64,000 nucleotides of DNA from Neisseria animaloris (GTDB taxonomy: Bacteria; Pseudomonadota; Gammaproteobacteria; Burkholderiales; Neisseriaceae), in contig NZ_LR134440.1 of assembly GCF_900637855.1 (NCBI RefSeq), positions 2,046,001-2,110,000 on the forward strand, written 5' to 3'. A program made the position numbers and the translations under genes. The notes under the pieces are model-generated. The model was not told the origin of the DNA and made no database searches. It saw only the letters and a program-made list of their open reading frames with translations. The first letter of the stretch is position 1; each line of letters starts with the position of its first letter. Below, one piece after another: positions 50,068 to 63,973 of this stretch.

Positions 50068-50110
50068 GCACAAAGGCCGTCTGAAATGTTTTCAGACGGC
50101 CTTTGTGCTG
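50068..50110 (-). terminator. Uptake-sequence terminator of thrB
   Basis: AGCACAAAGGCCGTCTGAAA pairs with its mirror around a very short loop, 20 bases from the thrB stop. Confidence 0.8.
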
Positions 50111-50129
50111 CTTTTACCAGCCTGCTTCT

Positions 50130-51047
50130 TCAGCGCAAACTTAAAAGTAAATTGCGGAATGTATTTGGGTCTTTAATAAAGGTTATTTCACCTTTTTGAG
50201 GAAAGTGAAAATCCAATAGACGAGATACCCAAAAACGTATGCAACCCGCACGTTGGGCAATTGGATAGTAGTCTTTTTCATCATTACTCAAAGGGCGCAC
50301 ACTTTCATAGCCTGCGATAAATGATTTTTCCAAAATTGGATCCAATTTATTATCAGCAGTTCTAGCCCAATCGTTGACAGCAATAGCTAAGTCATACATA
50401 AAGTTACCGTTGCAAGCATAATAAAAATCGATAAAGCCGGCTACTTGGTCTCCGTCCAATAACACATTATCTTTAAATAAATCAGCATGTATGATACCGG
50501 AAGGCAAATGATCATCAGGATTATTATCCAGATAAGCAATTTCATTTTCCAGTAGAATAGCATCATCTTTATCAAGTAACGGCAATAGCTTAACGTAAGC
50601 CTCATGCCACCATTTACTATAACGGGGATTGTCCATTTGCAGAGGGAAACTTTGTCCAGCCAGATGCATTTTGGCCAGCATCCCCCCTGTATGGAAACAT
50701 TGGTTTTCAGTCGGCCAGCTGGTGTCAGAACCTTTCAAGCGGGTTACGATACATGCAGGCTTCCCTGCCAGTGTTGAATCAAAGCGGCCGTCTTTGCGGG
50801 AAACGGGGGAGGGGCAGGCTACACCGTTGTCGCTTAAGTGTTGTTTCAGCAGTAAAAAGAAAGCCAGTTCTTCTTGTTTCAATACTTCAAAAACAGTTAA
50901 AACAAAACGCCCTGCGGTTGTAGTTAAAAAGTAGTTACTATTGGTAATTCCTTGTGCAATGCCTTGTAGAGAAACAAAATTGCCTAAGTCGTATTCCATT
51001 AGAAACTGATGCAGTTCATCATTAGAAATACTGGTATAAACAGACAT
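50130..51047 (-). CDS. thrB: Homoserine kinase, APH-like (ThrB type II)
   Basis: 305 residues of the choline/aminoglycoside kinase fold: [13 protein letters not shown], the catalytic loop [14 protein letters not shown] and the metal-binding [18 protein letters not shown]. Proteobacterial members phosphorylate homoserine for threonine synthesis. It resembles the Pseudomonas/Neisseria ThrB group, not the GHMP-type enzyme of E. coli. Divergent from the rRNA operon. Confidence 0.92.
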   Translation of the reverse strand: MSVYTSISNDELHQFLMEYDLGNFVSLQGIAQGITNSNYFLTTTAGRFVLTVFEVLKQEELAFFLLLKQHLSDNGVACPSPVSRKDGRFDSTLAGKPACIVTRLKGSDTSWPTENQCFHTGGMLAKMHLAGQSFPLQMDNPRYSKWWHEAYVKLLPLLDKDDAILLENEIAYLDNNPDDHLPSGIIHADLFKDNVLLDGDQVAGFIDFYYACNGNFMYDLAIAVNDWARTADNKLDPILEKSFIAGYESVRPLSNDEKDYYPIAQRAGCIRFWVSRLLDFHFPQKGEITFIKDPNTFRNLLLSLR

Positions 51048-51207
51048 AATATTAAGATTACTGTAAAAAAATTAAACCGCATCATATCAAACAATATGCG
51101 CGGATTGTTGGTAAATATATTTGAGCAGAGAGTGGTAAATTTAATTGAAAGAATAATTGAGAATAATAGCAGGAGCTGAAAAGCAGTAAATACAGCAAAC
51201 GAAGTGT

Positions 51208-51300
51208 AATTAAATTTTAAATAAAAACATGTATATAGTAATTTTTATTTAAAATTTTTTCACCAGAGAGTTGACGTTATTGGGGGAGGGCGGGTATAGT
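51208..51300 (+). promoter_or_regulatory. rRNA operon promoter with AT-rich upstream element
   Basis: TTGACG (51271-51276) and TATAGT (51295-51300) are 18 bases apart, preceded by an A/T-only tract (51208-51262) like an UP element. No other promoter as good was seen in 51048-51518. Confidence 0.65.
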
Positions 51301-51393
51301 TCGGTTCTTCGCTGCTTCGGCGGTGTTTGAAAGCGAATATTCATTATAACAGATTTTGCGTTAGGCAGTATTGGTTGTGATGATGTTCGGGAC

Positions 51394-51404
51394 GCTCTTT
51401 AACA
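51394..51404 (+). promoter_or_regulatory. rRNA antitermination boxA (16S leader)
   Basis: GCTCTTTAACA matches the E. coli rrn boxA core, placed between promoter and 16S gene. Confidence 0.75.
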
Positions 51405-51518
51405 GAACAGATTACCGATAAGTGTGAGTGCGATTGGGCCTCACACTGCGACAAAAACAGACAAGATAAATATCTTTGTCGGTTTCTTTGAAGCAGACCA
51501 GAAGTTAAAGTTAGAGAT

Positions 51519-53063
<1,545 letters not shown>

Positions 53064-53161
53064 GAGAAAAAAGAGGTTTGGTCGCATTCACACTTATCGG
53101 TAAACTGTGTATTAAAGATGCAAGACTGGTTGGGAGAATCCCGACGAAGTTGGAGTAATCT

Positions 53162-53238
<77 letters not shown>

Positions 53239-53246
53239 AGAGATTG

Positions 53247-53322
53247 GGGGGCATAGCTCAGTTGGTAGAGCACCTGCTTTGCAAGCAGGGGGTCATCGGT
53301 TCGATCCCGTTTGCCTCCACCA
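53247..53322 (+). tRNA. tRNA-Ala (anticodon TGC)
   Basis: 76 bases with encoded CCA. Acceptor GGGGGCA/TGCCTCC, anticodon loop CTTTGCAAG, T-loop GGTTCGATCCC. Second spacer tRNA. Confidence 0.97.
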
Positions 53323-53697
53323 AATACTTTGCAAATCAAAGTATTTTTGTTTGTCTTTAGTCTTTAGATGTTTGGCATCTGAATAGATAAAGATGAAGTA
53401 AAGAATATTTTAATTTGTGTAGGTTAGAGAAGGAAAAGTTTACTTATTCCTTTTTTTAAGAAGCGCATCGATCTTTAACAAATTGGAAAGCCGAAATCAA
53501 CAAACAAAGACAATGTCGGCTTGCCGTAACAGGTAAGCCGCAGTATTTGGGTGATGATTGTATCGACCGGGCTGTGAAAGACAAAAGGCACAGTTCGGTA
53601 CACAACAAGCAGTAAGTTTTATCAAAGTAGAGGCCTTTAAGTTGCGAAGGTAGTCAACACTGTAGCAACGAAGTCAAAAAGGTACTTCAAATGATAG
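53323..53697. other. tRNA-Ala to 23S spacer with boxA and processing stem
   Basis: Holds ATCTTTAACAAATT (53471-53484), a spacer boxA-like element. The final bases (from 53687) pair with the region after the 23S 3' end (ATGATAGAGTCAAG with CTTGACTCTATCAT), the RNase III processing stem. The remaining bases show no gene. Confidence 0.65.
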
Positions 53698-56583
<2,886 letters not shown>

Positions 56584-56733
56584 ATCATTTGAAGGACTTT
56601 TGCACCGTAGTGGGTGTTGAGGCTTCGAAAATAAAGCTTATATCAGTCTTGAAGACGATACCCATCACCGTTGATTGAAGAATAAAGAGAAGGGATGCAT
56701 TTCCCTGACGGCTTTCCCGATTTGTACAGTTTA

Positions 56734-56849
56734 CGTCTGGCGGCCATAGCGAGTTGGTCCCACGCCTTCCCATCCCGAACAGGACCGTGAAACGACTCAG
56801 CGCCGATGATAGTGTGGATACCCATGTGAAAGTAGGTCACTGCCAGACA
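56734..56849 (+). rRNA. rrf: 5S ribosomal RNA
   Basis: About 116 bases; starts CGTCTGGCGGCCATAGCG, contains CCCATCCCGAAC, ends CACTGCCAGAC. The terminal GTCTGGC/GCCAGAC stem closes it. Confidence 0.95.
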
Positions 56850-56858
56850 CTCATTGCT

Positions 56859-56892
56859 AACCCCTGATACTGAGAAGTATCGGGGGTTTTTA
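56859..56892 (+). terminator. Terminator of the rRNA operon
   Basis: AACCCCTGATAC pairs with GTATCGGGGGTT, followed by TTTT. Confidence 0.92.
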
Positions 56893-56952
56893 CTTGGAGG
56901 GGAGGGACGTGGGTGTTGTCGCGGGAGGGCGACAGTTTGTTTATTCGTGGAT

Positions 56953-57744
56953 TTAATTTTGAAGTACTTGCCATAATTTTTTTAACTCTATCCAAGCTTG
57001 TGCTTTCAATTGTGGCTGACGCAATAAGCGGGCAGGGTGAGGAATGCTGAAATAAGGAAGTTCAAGGCATAACTCAGTAATGATATGGGCTGGCTCGGAT
57101 TGTTCAAAAAATTGTCCTAAAAACACAACGGCTTTTGCTTGTGAGGCTGAAAGTTCTGCGTGAATTTGAGGAAGTTCAGTTCGAATGTATTCAATAGGTG
57201 GGTTGTAATCAAAGGTGGCCTCTTTTATCCAACAGGTTTTATGAGTATCTGTTGGGTTTAAGCCGATTGTAATAAGCATATTGTCCAGTAGAGTTCCTGC
57301 GTCTCCGCTGAAAAATTGTCCTGATATATTGTCTTCTAAAGAGGGACAAACACTAATAATCATAACCGTTGCAGGTTGGATTTTATCGATTAATGATCGT
57401 GTTGATGGGGTAATCTCATTTTTAGGAGGTAAAGCGGCTATGCTTTTTGATTGAGGAGTAATTTTTTCAGACGGCCTATCTGATACGGGATAACCGTCTG
57501 AAGTTATTTGGGAATTGCTTACAGATACTTTAGCGGCGGTGATGGCGGCTAAACGTGCCTGATTTGGTTTCGCAGCAGAAGATGGTGCTTGTATAGCAGG
57601 CTTTTGCGGGAAAACTGATGGCTGTTCGGTATTCTCAGTAAGTTGTTGACTGGAAACGGCAGGCAGCACTTTTGCACCTTGTCTCAGCCACATCGGGCCG
57701 AGGCCAAGTGCTTCATGCAGGTGCAGATAGCGGCTGCTTAACAT
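56953..57744 (-). CDS. Uracil-DNA glycosylase superfamily protein
   Basis: 263 residues. An N-terminal Ala/Pro/Gln-rich variable part (1-110) precedes the UDG fold: MIISVCPSLEDN, the substrate-loop-like FSGDAGTLLDNMLITIGL, CWIKEATFDYNPP and SIPHPARLL. It looks like a family-4/5-like or DNA-polymerase-linked UDG. The four-cysteine Fe-S pattern of family 4 is not evident, so activity is uncertain. It overlaps rimI by seven bases and is part of the tsaB-rimI cluster. Confidence 0.75.
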   Translation of the reverse strand: MLSSRYLHLHEALGLGPMWLRQGAKVLPAVSSQQLTENTEQPSVFPQKPAIQAPSSAAKPNQARLAAITAAKVSVSNSQITSDGYPVSDRPSEKITPQSKSIAALPPKNEITPSTRSLIDKIQPATVMIISVCPSLEDNISGQFFSGDAGTLLDNMLITIGLNPTDTHKTCWIKEATFDYNPPIEYIRTELPQIHAELSASQAKAVVFLGQFFEQSEPAHIITELCLELPYFSIPHPARLLRQPQLKAQAWIELKKLWQVLQN

Positions 57745-58181
57745 AATTTCTCCATTAAAACAGCATCTTCGCGCATATTTTCAGACAAGGTGTAATATAA
57801 TTTCCGGCGACCATATTCGCTAAAACCGAGTTTTCGGTAAAGCGATTGAGCGGCAATATTGCTTTCCCTCGCTTCTAAAAATAAGCGCTCTACTTTATGT
57901 TCTAAGACTGATTGGAACCAGATAGACAACAAATGGGAAGCCAAACCGATTCGTCGGTATTCAGGAGCAGTAGCAATCAGGTGTAATTCTGATTCTCCAC
58001 AAATGGTTTGCCATACAGCGAAGGCACTCAGTTTTTTATCTTGTTCGATCACCAAAACAGTATTGAAACGATTATTTAAGGCCGTCTGAAACTGATTGGC
58101 AGACCATGGTGATGGATTGCATTGCGCATCCAATTCTGCCAAATGGAAGCAGTCTTGGGAAGTAGCCGGGCGTATTAACAT
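57738..58181 (-). CDS. rimI: Ribosomal-protein-S18-alanine N-acetyltransferase
   Basis: 147 residues of the GNAT fold: LIRPATSQDCFHLAELD, acetyl-CoA-binding ATAPEYRRIGLASHLL, and LEARESNIAAQSLYRKLGF. RimI acetylates the N-terminus of S18. A coding uptake sequence lies at about 58079-58090. It overlaps both neighbours, the usual tsaB-rimI pairing. Confidence 0.92.
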   Translation of the reverse strand: MLIRPATSQDCFHLAELDAQCNPSPWSANQFQTALNNRFNTVLVIEQDKKLSAFAVWQTICGESELHLIATAPEYRRIGLASHLLSIWFQSVLEHKVERLFLEARESNIAAQSLYRKLGFSEYGRRKLYYTLSENMREDAVLMEKLC

Positions 58182-58855
58182 GAAGTTGCCTTCCGTTCTG
58201 CCTGCTCTTTAGCAGTTAAGGCAATTTTATTGCGAACATACAGCAATTCGGCATGTGCGGCATCAGTGGCAGGGTAATGGCCTGTTAGTGCCAGATTGAG
58301 ATAATCCACGGCTGTGGGCATTTTTTCCGTGCCTTCGAATGGCGGTTTATCAACCAGAGCAAAGGCATTGCCGATGCCTATCGGGTTTTCGGCATATTCA
58401 GGCGGTGTGATTTCAACAGCTTTTCCAACTGAATAATCGCTTAGATGCCGGTGGTTTTTAGTGTCCAACCAAGTGTAGAACACTTCACCCATGCGTGCAT
58501 CCGTTGCCGCCAGCACGCATGGTAAATCAGGCAATTGGTAGGCTACCGCATCTAAGCAGGGTATGCCGACAAGCGGTGTGGCAAACGGCGCAGCCAAACC
58601 TTGGGCTACGCCTATGCCTATGCGAAGGCCGGTAAATGCTCCAGGCCCTTGCGCATAGACGATTATTCCTAAATCTGCCGATCGGATATTACATTCATCA
58701 AATAATTCAGTAACTTGAGGGAGAATTAAATCGGACTGCTTATTGCCTGCCTCTGCATGGCGGCTAACGGTTTTGTCTCCTACACGCAATGCCAGCGACA
58801 GAAACGATGTGCTGGTATCAATGGCGAGAGCAGGACGGGAAAAGTCGGCTTGCAT
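58175..58855 (-). CDS. tsaB: tRNA t6A biosynthesis protein TsaB
   Basis: 226 residues, ASKHA fold: ALAIDTSTSFLSLAL, GPGAFTGLRIGIGVAQGLA and DARMGEVFYTW. It is the scaffold of the TsaBDE complex; tsaE is in this window at 48037. First gene of the tsaB-rimI-UDG operon. Confidence 0.94.
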   Translation of the reverse strand: MQADFSRPALAIDTSTSFLSLALRVGDKTVSRHAEAGNKQSDLILPQVTELFDECNIRSADLGIIVYAQGPGAFTGLRIGIGVAQGLAAPFATPLVGIPCLDAVAYQLPDLPCVLAATDARMGEVFYTWLDTKNHRHLSDYSVGKAVEITPPEYAENPIGIGNAFALVDKPPFEGTEKMPTAVDYLNLALTGHYPATDAAHAELLYVRNKIALTAKEQAERKATSC

Positions 58856-58948
58856 AAATCAAAGTAAACTTATTTTCAGGCGCACATTATACCCGACAAC
58901 GGCGAGTGATTACCGGTTTATTGTCTTTGCGAGCGTGTTTGGCTTTGC

Positions 58949-58989
58949 TTTTTCAGACGGCCTTCCGTAAGCCAAAGGCCGTCTGAAAT
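58949..58989. other. Inverted uptake-sequence pair between tsaB and ychF
   Basis: Facing copies around a 17-base loop. They lie upstream of both divergent genes, so it is not a terminator of either; probably an uptake target only. Confidence 0.6.
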
Positions 58990-59034
58990 ATGCTACAATT
59001 TCACGTTAATTTTTACTGAATTTCAGGAACAAAC

Positions 59035-60126
59035 ATGAGCTTAAAATGCGGCATCGTCGGCCTGCCCAACGTCGGCAAATCCACCTTGTTCAACGCCTTA
59101 ACCCAATCCGGTATCGAAGCGGCCAACTACCCTTTCTGCACGATTGAGCCCAACGTCGGCATCGTCGAAGTGCCCGATTCGCGCATGGCCGAGTTGGCTA
59201 AAATCGTTAACCCGCAAAAAATGCAGCCCGCCATTGTCGAGTTTGTCGACATCGCAGGCTTGGTAGCAGGCGCGAGCAAAGGCGAAGGCTTGGGCAACCA
59301 GTTTCTCGCCAACATCCGCGAAACCGATGCCATTGTGAACGTCGTGCGCTGCTTCGACGACGACAATATCGTACATGTTTCCGGCAAAGTCGATCCGATT
59401 GCCGACATCGAAACTATCGGCACCGAGCTGGCATTGGCTGACCTTGCCAGCGTAGAAAAAGCCATTACCCGCGAAGGCAAACGCGCCAAATCAGGCGATA
59501 AAGACGCGCAAAAACTCGTTGCCTTGTGCGAAAAACTGCTGCCCCATCTCAACGAAGGCAAACCCGTGCGCTCGTTCGGCCTCGATGCCGAAGAACTCGC
59601 CATGCTGCGCCCCCTGTTTCTGCTCACCGCCAAACCCGCCATGTATGTGGGCAACGTCGCGGAAGACGGTTTTGAAAACAACCCGCACTTAGACCGCCTG
59701 AAAGAATTGGCCGCCAAAGAAAACGCGCCCGTAGTTGCCGTGTGCGCCGCATTGGAAAGCGAAATTGCCGAACTCGAAGACGAAGAAAAAGCCGAATTCC
59801 TCGCCGAAATGGGCTTGGAAGAACCCGGCCTCAACCGCCTGATCCGCGCCGGCTACGACCTGCTCGGCCTGCAAACCTACTTCACCGCCGGCGTAAAAGA
59901 AGTCCGCGCTTGGACTATCCACAAAGGCGACACCGCCCCGCAAGCCGCCGGTGTGATCCACACCGATTTCGAACGCGGCTTCATCCGCGCCCAAGTGATT
60001 GCTTACGACGATTTCGTTACCTTAGGCGGAGAAGCCAAAGCCAAAGAAGCCGGCAAAATGCGTGCCGAAGGTAAGGAATATGTGGTGCAAGACGGCGATG
60101 TGATTAATTTCTTGTTTAATGTGTAA
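59035..60126 (+). CDS. ychF: Ribosome-binding ATPase YchF
   Basis: 363 residues. P-loop [34 protein letters not shown] (G3), coiled-coil middle, and C-terminal TGS domain ([18 protein letters not shown] [14 protein letters not shown], then [10 protein letters not shown]). It binds ATP and ribosomes and takes part in stress control. GC-rich codons, in sharp contrast to the next gene. Confidence 0.96.
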   Translation: MSLKCGIVGLPNVGKSTLFNALTQSGIEAANYPFCTIEPNVGIVEVPDSRMAELAKIVNPQKMQPAIVEFVDIAGLVAGASKGEGLGNQFLANIRETDAIVNVVRCFDDDNIVHVSGKVDPIADIETIGTELALADLASVEKAITREGKRAKSGDKDAQKLVALCEKLLPHLNEGKPVRSFGLDAEELAMLRPLFLLTAKPAMYVGNVAEDGFENNPHLDRLKELAAKENAPVVAVCAALESEIAELEDEEKAEFLAEMGLEEPGLNRLIRAGYDLLGLQTYFTAGVKEVRAWTIHKGDTAPQAAGVIHTDFERGFIRAQVIAYDDFVTLGGEAKAKEAGKMRAEGKEYVVQDGDVINFLFNV

Positions 60127-60148
60127 GAATATTTAATACGTAAAAATA

Positions 60149-60199
60149 AATTTCAGGCAATCTTTTATCTTATTTTTATTAAGAGATCGCCTGAAATTA
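60149..60199 (+). terminator. Hairpin behind ychF with uptake-like arms
   Basis: AATTTCAGGC and GCCTGAAATT pair, with an AT-rich inner part. The right arm AGATCGCCTGAA resembles an uptake sequence but differs at three positions. No good T-run, so termination strength is unsure. Confidence 0.45.
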
Positions 60200-60245
60200 A
60201 GTCATTAATTTGAAATTATAAGTTCAATATAAATCAATATAAAAA

Positions 60246-61553
60246 ATGAATGAGTTAATTAATTCTATAATTGAGAAGTTAACTGAGATTGAAAAATATA
60301 TATCTGAGACTGATGTTGAACAATGGATCGATGATAATTATTCACAAAGCCTTCCTATAATTACAGTCGGAATGTTGTCCAACATACCAAGAGTTTTAAA
60401 GCGAAAAATAAACTGTGCGGACACACGAGTATTAGATGAGCAATGTAATGGGGCTTTAGAAAATATTTTAACTAGTCTGAACCATTGTATTGAAGATATA
60501 TTACCAAATATGTTCACTTCTAGTTACCATGATGGTTATACGCATGCTATTTATATATACTTAGCTACACTTTCTTCAATAGATTTTGAATTATCTAACT
60601 TATTTGGTTGGTGCTCATTAGATGAGAACCAAAGTCTCGTCCCTCGTTCTATTAAAACTCGATTAAAGTCAATTAATGCTCAAATTGAAAAAATTACTCC
60701 TGATTATGAAGATCTTAAGAATAAGATTGATGTAATACGTGATGCAAGAGACTCCGCTGAAAAATTACCAATCGTTTTAGATGAGTTAAAAGAAGCTCAA
60801 AATATTATAAAAACTTTTTCACAAGAGGCGGAAAAAGCTTCCACTGATACCAAAAATCTTTTCTTGCAAAGTGAAACATATATTTCTGAAATTGAAAAAC
60901 TTAAAATTGATGCTCAAGACTTAATTCAAAGAGCTGATTTGGCTTTAAAAGGCTCTACATCAGTTGCGTTAGCTAAATCATTTACAGAACAAGAGATAAA
61001 TTTAAAGAATTCAATTAGATGGTGGACCGCATTTCTAGCTCTTGCATTATTACTTATTCTCATAATAGCAGTATGGAGAGCAAGTGATCTTTCCCTGTTA
61101 TTAAAAGACAATAAATATGAAATTAAATGGTCATTATTATGGATACAAGCTAGTGTTACTTTTCTCTTAATTAGTGGGCCAGTTTGGTTTGCGTGGATTG
61201 CCACTAAACAAATCAAACAACGTTTTAAACTGCAACAAGATTACAGTTTTAAAGCTGCTGCTGCAACAGCATATGAAGGGTATAGTAGAGAAGCATCACA
61301 GTTTGATAATGAAACCGCACAAAGATTATTTAACGCCGCTCTTACTAGGTTAGAAGAGTCTCCAATTAGATTGGTGGATGATGATCCTCACAATACTCCT
61401 TGGGAAGAAATTCTACAAAAATTTTTAAAAGAAAAGACGAAAGTTACCAAGCAAAATGTAGAGAAAAGTTATAAAAATAACCGAAGTAGATCCTTAAATA
61501 ATATAGAAACTTCAGAAATCAACAATGAAATTACTCATGAAAGAGAAGAATAA
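60246..61553 (+). CDS. AT-rich coiled-coil membrane protein, unknown function
   Basis: 435 residues, not recognised. N-terminal helical domain (1-140), coiled-coil region (about 150-240, heptads rich in Lys, Glu, Ile), two membrane helices (about 259-278 WWTAFLALALLLILIIAVW; about 296-320), then a cytoplasmic segment RFKLQQDYSFKAAAATAYEG and a charged tail. The segment after the second helix resembles that found in other orphan two-helix membrane proteins, some in anti-phage loci, but the link is inference. Base composition is far more AT-rich than ychF and tyrS, it has no uptake sequence, and it stands alone between housekeeping genes, so it was probably acquired. Confidence 0.75.
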   Translation: MNELINSIIEKLTEIEKYISETDVEQWIDDNYSQSLPIITVGMLSNIPRVLKRKINCADTRVLDEQCNGALENILTSLNHCIEDILPNMFTSSYHDGYTHAIYIYLATLSSIDFELSNLFGWCSLDENQSLVPRSIKTRLKSINAQIEKITPDYEDLKNKIDVIRDARDSAEKLPIVLDELKEAQNIIKTFSQEAEKASTDTKNLFLQSETYISEIEKLKIDAQDLIQRADLALKGSTSVALAKSFTEQEINLKNSIRWWTAFLALALLLILIIAVWRASDLSLLLKDNKYEIKWSLLWIQASVTFLLISGPVWFAWIATKQIKQRFKLQQDYSFKAAAATAYEGYSREASQFDNETAQRLFNAALTRLEESPIRLVDDDPHNTPWEEILQKFLKEKTKVTKQNVEKSYKNNRSRSLNNIETSEINNEITHEREE

Positions 61554-61607
61554 ATTCTCTTTGTCATATCCATGCTGAATCCTAATTCTATTAACAGTGG
61601 AACTATA

Positions 61608-62906
61608 ATGAAATCAATTATCCAAGACCTCCGATCGCGCGGCTTAATCGTGCAAACCACTGATGCTGAAGCCTTAGACGCTTTATTAAACGAACAAAAA
61701 ATCGCTTTATATTGCGGTTTCGACCCCACCGCCGACAGCCTGCATATCGGCCATTTGCTGCCGGTGCTGGCTTTACGCCGTTTCCAACAGGCCGGGCATA
61801 CGCCGGTGGCTTTGGTGGGCGGTGCGACAGGCATGATCGGCGATCCGAGCTTTAAGGCGGTTGAGCGCAGCTTGAATACGGCGGAAACCGTGGCGGGCTG
61901 GGTGGAGAAAATCCGCAACCAGCTCAAACCGTTTTTGAGTTTTGAGGGCGAAAATGCCGCGATTATGGCGAACAACTACGATTGGTTCGGCGGCATGAAC
62001 TGCTTGGATTTCCTACGCGACATCGGCAAGCATTTTTCTGTGAATGCGATGTTGAACAAAGAATCGGTGAAGCAGCGTATCGAGCGCGACGACGTGGGCA
62101 TTTCGTTTACCGAATTTGCTTACGCGCTGCTGCAAGGTTATGACTTTGCCGAATTGAACAAACGTTACGGCACGGTGTTGCAAATCGGCGGTTCCGACCA
62201 ATGGGGCAACATCACCGGCGGTATCGACTTGTGCCGTCGTTTAAACAAAGCCACCGTTTACGGCCTGACTTTGCCGCTGGTAACCAAATCGGACGGCACG
62301 AAATTCGGCAAAACCGAAGGCGGTGCGGTATGGTTGGATGCGCAAAAAACTTCGCCTTACCAGTTTTACCAATTTTGGTTGAAAGTAGCCGATGCGGATG
62401 TGTATAAATTCCTGAAATACTTCACGTTTTTATCGGTTGAAGAAATTGATGCCATCGAAACGAAAGACAAAGCCAGCGGCGTAAAACCGGAAGCACAGCG
62501 TATTTTAGCGGAAGAAATGACCCGCTTGATTCACGGTGAAGCGGCTTTGGAAGCGGCGCAACGCATTTCTGCCAGTCTGTTTTCCGGCGACGAAAGCAGC
62601 CTGACCGAAAGCGACTACGCACAGCTCGCTTTAGACGGCTTGCCCGCGTTTGAAGTATCAGGCCGTCTGAACGTGGTGGAAGCCTTGATTACTGCGGGTT
62701 TGGCTAAGTCAAACAAAGAAGCGCGCGAGTTTGTGAAGAACAAAGCGGTTTTGCTCAACGGTGAAACAGCCGTGTTCAACAACCCCGAACACGCCGCCGA
62801 AAAACCCGATGATGCTTACCTGATTACCGACGAATACAAACGCTTCGGCAAATACACGATTATCCGCCGCGGCAAACGCAATCATGCGTTGCTGGTTTGG
62901 AAATAG
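61608..62906 (+). CDS. tyrS: Tyrosyl-tRNA synthetase
   Basis: 432 residues from ATG 61608, which fits the neisserial start; ATG 61572 is an alternative. HIGH motif in [10 protein letters not shown], tyrosine site [15 protein letters not shown]-like KFGKTEGG and a C-terminal S4 RNA-binding domain ([15 protein letters not shown]). It charges tRNA-Tyr. The first 25 codons are more AT-rich than the rest. One uptake sequence is read in frame at about 62660-62671. Confidence 0.95.
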   Translation: MKSIIQDLRSRGLIVQTTDAEALDALLNEQKIALYCGFDPTADSLHIGHLLPVLALRRFQQAGHTPVALVGGATGMIGDPSFKAVERSLNTAETVAGWVEKIRNQLKPFLSFEGENAAIMANNYDWFGGMNCLDFLRDIGKHFSVNAMLNKESVKQRIERDDVGISFTEFAYALLQGYDFAELNKRYGTVLQIGGSDQWGNITGGIDLCRRLNKATVYGLTLPLVTKSDGTKFGKTEGGAVWLDAQKTSPYQFYQFWLKVADADVYKFLKYFTFLSVEEIDAIETKDKASGVKPEAQRILAEEMTRLIHGEAALEAAQRISASLFSGDESSLTESDYAQLALDGLPAFEVSGRLNVVEALITAGLAKSNKEAREFVKNKAVLLNGETAVFNNPEHAAEKPDDAYLITDEYKRFGKYTIIRRGKRNHALLVWK

Positions 62907-62921
62907 GTAGTTGAAATATTT

Positions 62922-62954
62922 GAGGCCGTCTGAAAAGTTTTCAGACGGCCTTTT
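62922..62954. terminator. Uptake-sequence terminator between tyrS and prmB
   Basis: AGGCCGTCTGAAAA and its mirror with a one- or two-base loop, then TTTT; serves the two convergent genes. Confidence 0.8.
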
Positions 62955-62971
62955 GGTATGGAGTGGCAGGG

Positions 62972-63871
62972 TTATTCTTCGCCCAGCAATTGTTCGCGTG
63001 TCAGCAGGAATACGAAGCCGTCGCCGCCGCTGGTCTCCAGCCAAGTGAAAGGGAGTTCGGGGTAGGCGGCTTCGAGCACGTCGCGGTTATGGCCGATTTC
63101 CACCAGCAGCACGCCTTTGGGGTTGAGGAACTTCGCTGCCTGCAAGATGATTTCGCGGGTGGCATCGAGGCCGTCCGAACCGCTGCCGAGGGCGAGCTCC
63201 GGCTCGTGCAAATATTCGGGCGGCAGTTCGTCAACCGATTCGGCATCCACATAGGGCGGGTTGGAAACGATTAAATCGTATGTGCCTTCCAAGCCTTCGA
63301 ACAAATCGGTGTGTATCAGGTTGATGCGGTCTTGCAGGCCGTAGTTTTCAACGTTGATGGCGGCTACTTCTAATGCGTCCAAACTTAAATCGACGGCATC
63401 GATTTCGGCGGCAGGGTAGTGGTGTGCCATCTGAACCGCCAAACAGCCGCTACCGGTGCATAAATCCAAAGCGCGGTGAACCAGTTCTTCGTGTTCTATC
63501 CACGGTTGCAGCGGTTCTCCCAGCAGCTCGTAAATAAACGAACGCGGCACAATCACGCGCTCGTCGACATAAAAGTCGAAATCGCCCTGCCAAGCCTGAT
63601 TGGTGAGGTAGGCAACCGGTACGCGGTCGGTAACGCGCCGTTCGATTAATTCCAACACTTCTACGATTTCGCTTTGCAGTAATTTGGCATCGAGATACGG
63701 GTCGAGAATGTCGAGCGGCAGATTGAGGGTATGCAGAATCAGGTAGGCGGCTTCGTCGTGGGCATTGTCGCTGCCGTGGCCGAAATGCAGCCCGGCATCG
63801 TTAAAGCGGCTGACGGCAAAGCGCAAAAGGTCGCGCACGGTGGAAAGTTGTTTGGCGGCTTCGGCGAACAT
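62972..63871 (-). CDS. prmB: 50S ribosomal protein L3 glutamine methyltransferase
   Basis: 299 residues: SAM motif DLCTGSGCLAVQMA, then the N-methyltransferase NPPY motif (DLIVSNPPYVDAES), preceded by a PrmB/PrmC helical N-terminal domain and PVAYLTNQAW (substrate region, PrmB type). It methylates Gln in L3. The minus-strand TATAAT at 63906-63901 is a likely -10. Confidence 0.92.
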   Translation of the reverse strand: MFAEAAKQLSTVRDLLRFAVSRFNDAGLHFGHGSDNAHDEAAYLILHTLNLPLDILDPYLDAKLLQSEIVEVLELIERRVTDRVPVAYLTNQAWQGDFDFYVDERVIVPRSFIYELLGEPLQPWIEHEELVHRALDLCTGSGCLAVQMAHHYPAAEIDAVDLSLDALEVAAINVENYGLQDRINLIHTDLFEGLEGTYDLIVSNPPYVDAESVDELPPEYLHEPELALGSGSDGLDATREIILQAAKFLNPKGVLLVEIGHNRDVLEAAYPELPFTWLETSGGDGFVFLLTREQLLGEE

Positions 63872-63967
63872 GGGGTTTCCGTTCGTAAGGTAAAAACGTG
63901 ATTATAGCGGAGGAACGGTTGCAAGAGTATTTCAGACGGCCTCCTGAATCATGAAGCGGCCTTCTGC

Positions 63968-63973
63968 TATAAT
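63968..63973 (+). promoter_or_regulatory. Possible -10 element of a gene beyond the window
   Basis: TATAAT pointing to the plus strand, 27 bases before the window end; the -35 is weak. Confidence 0.3.
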
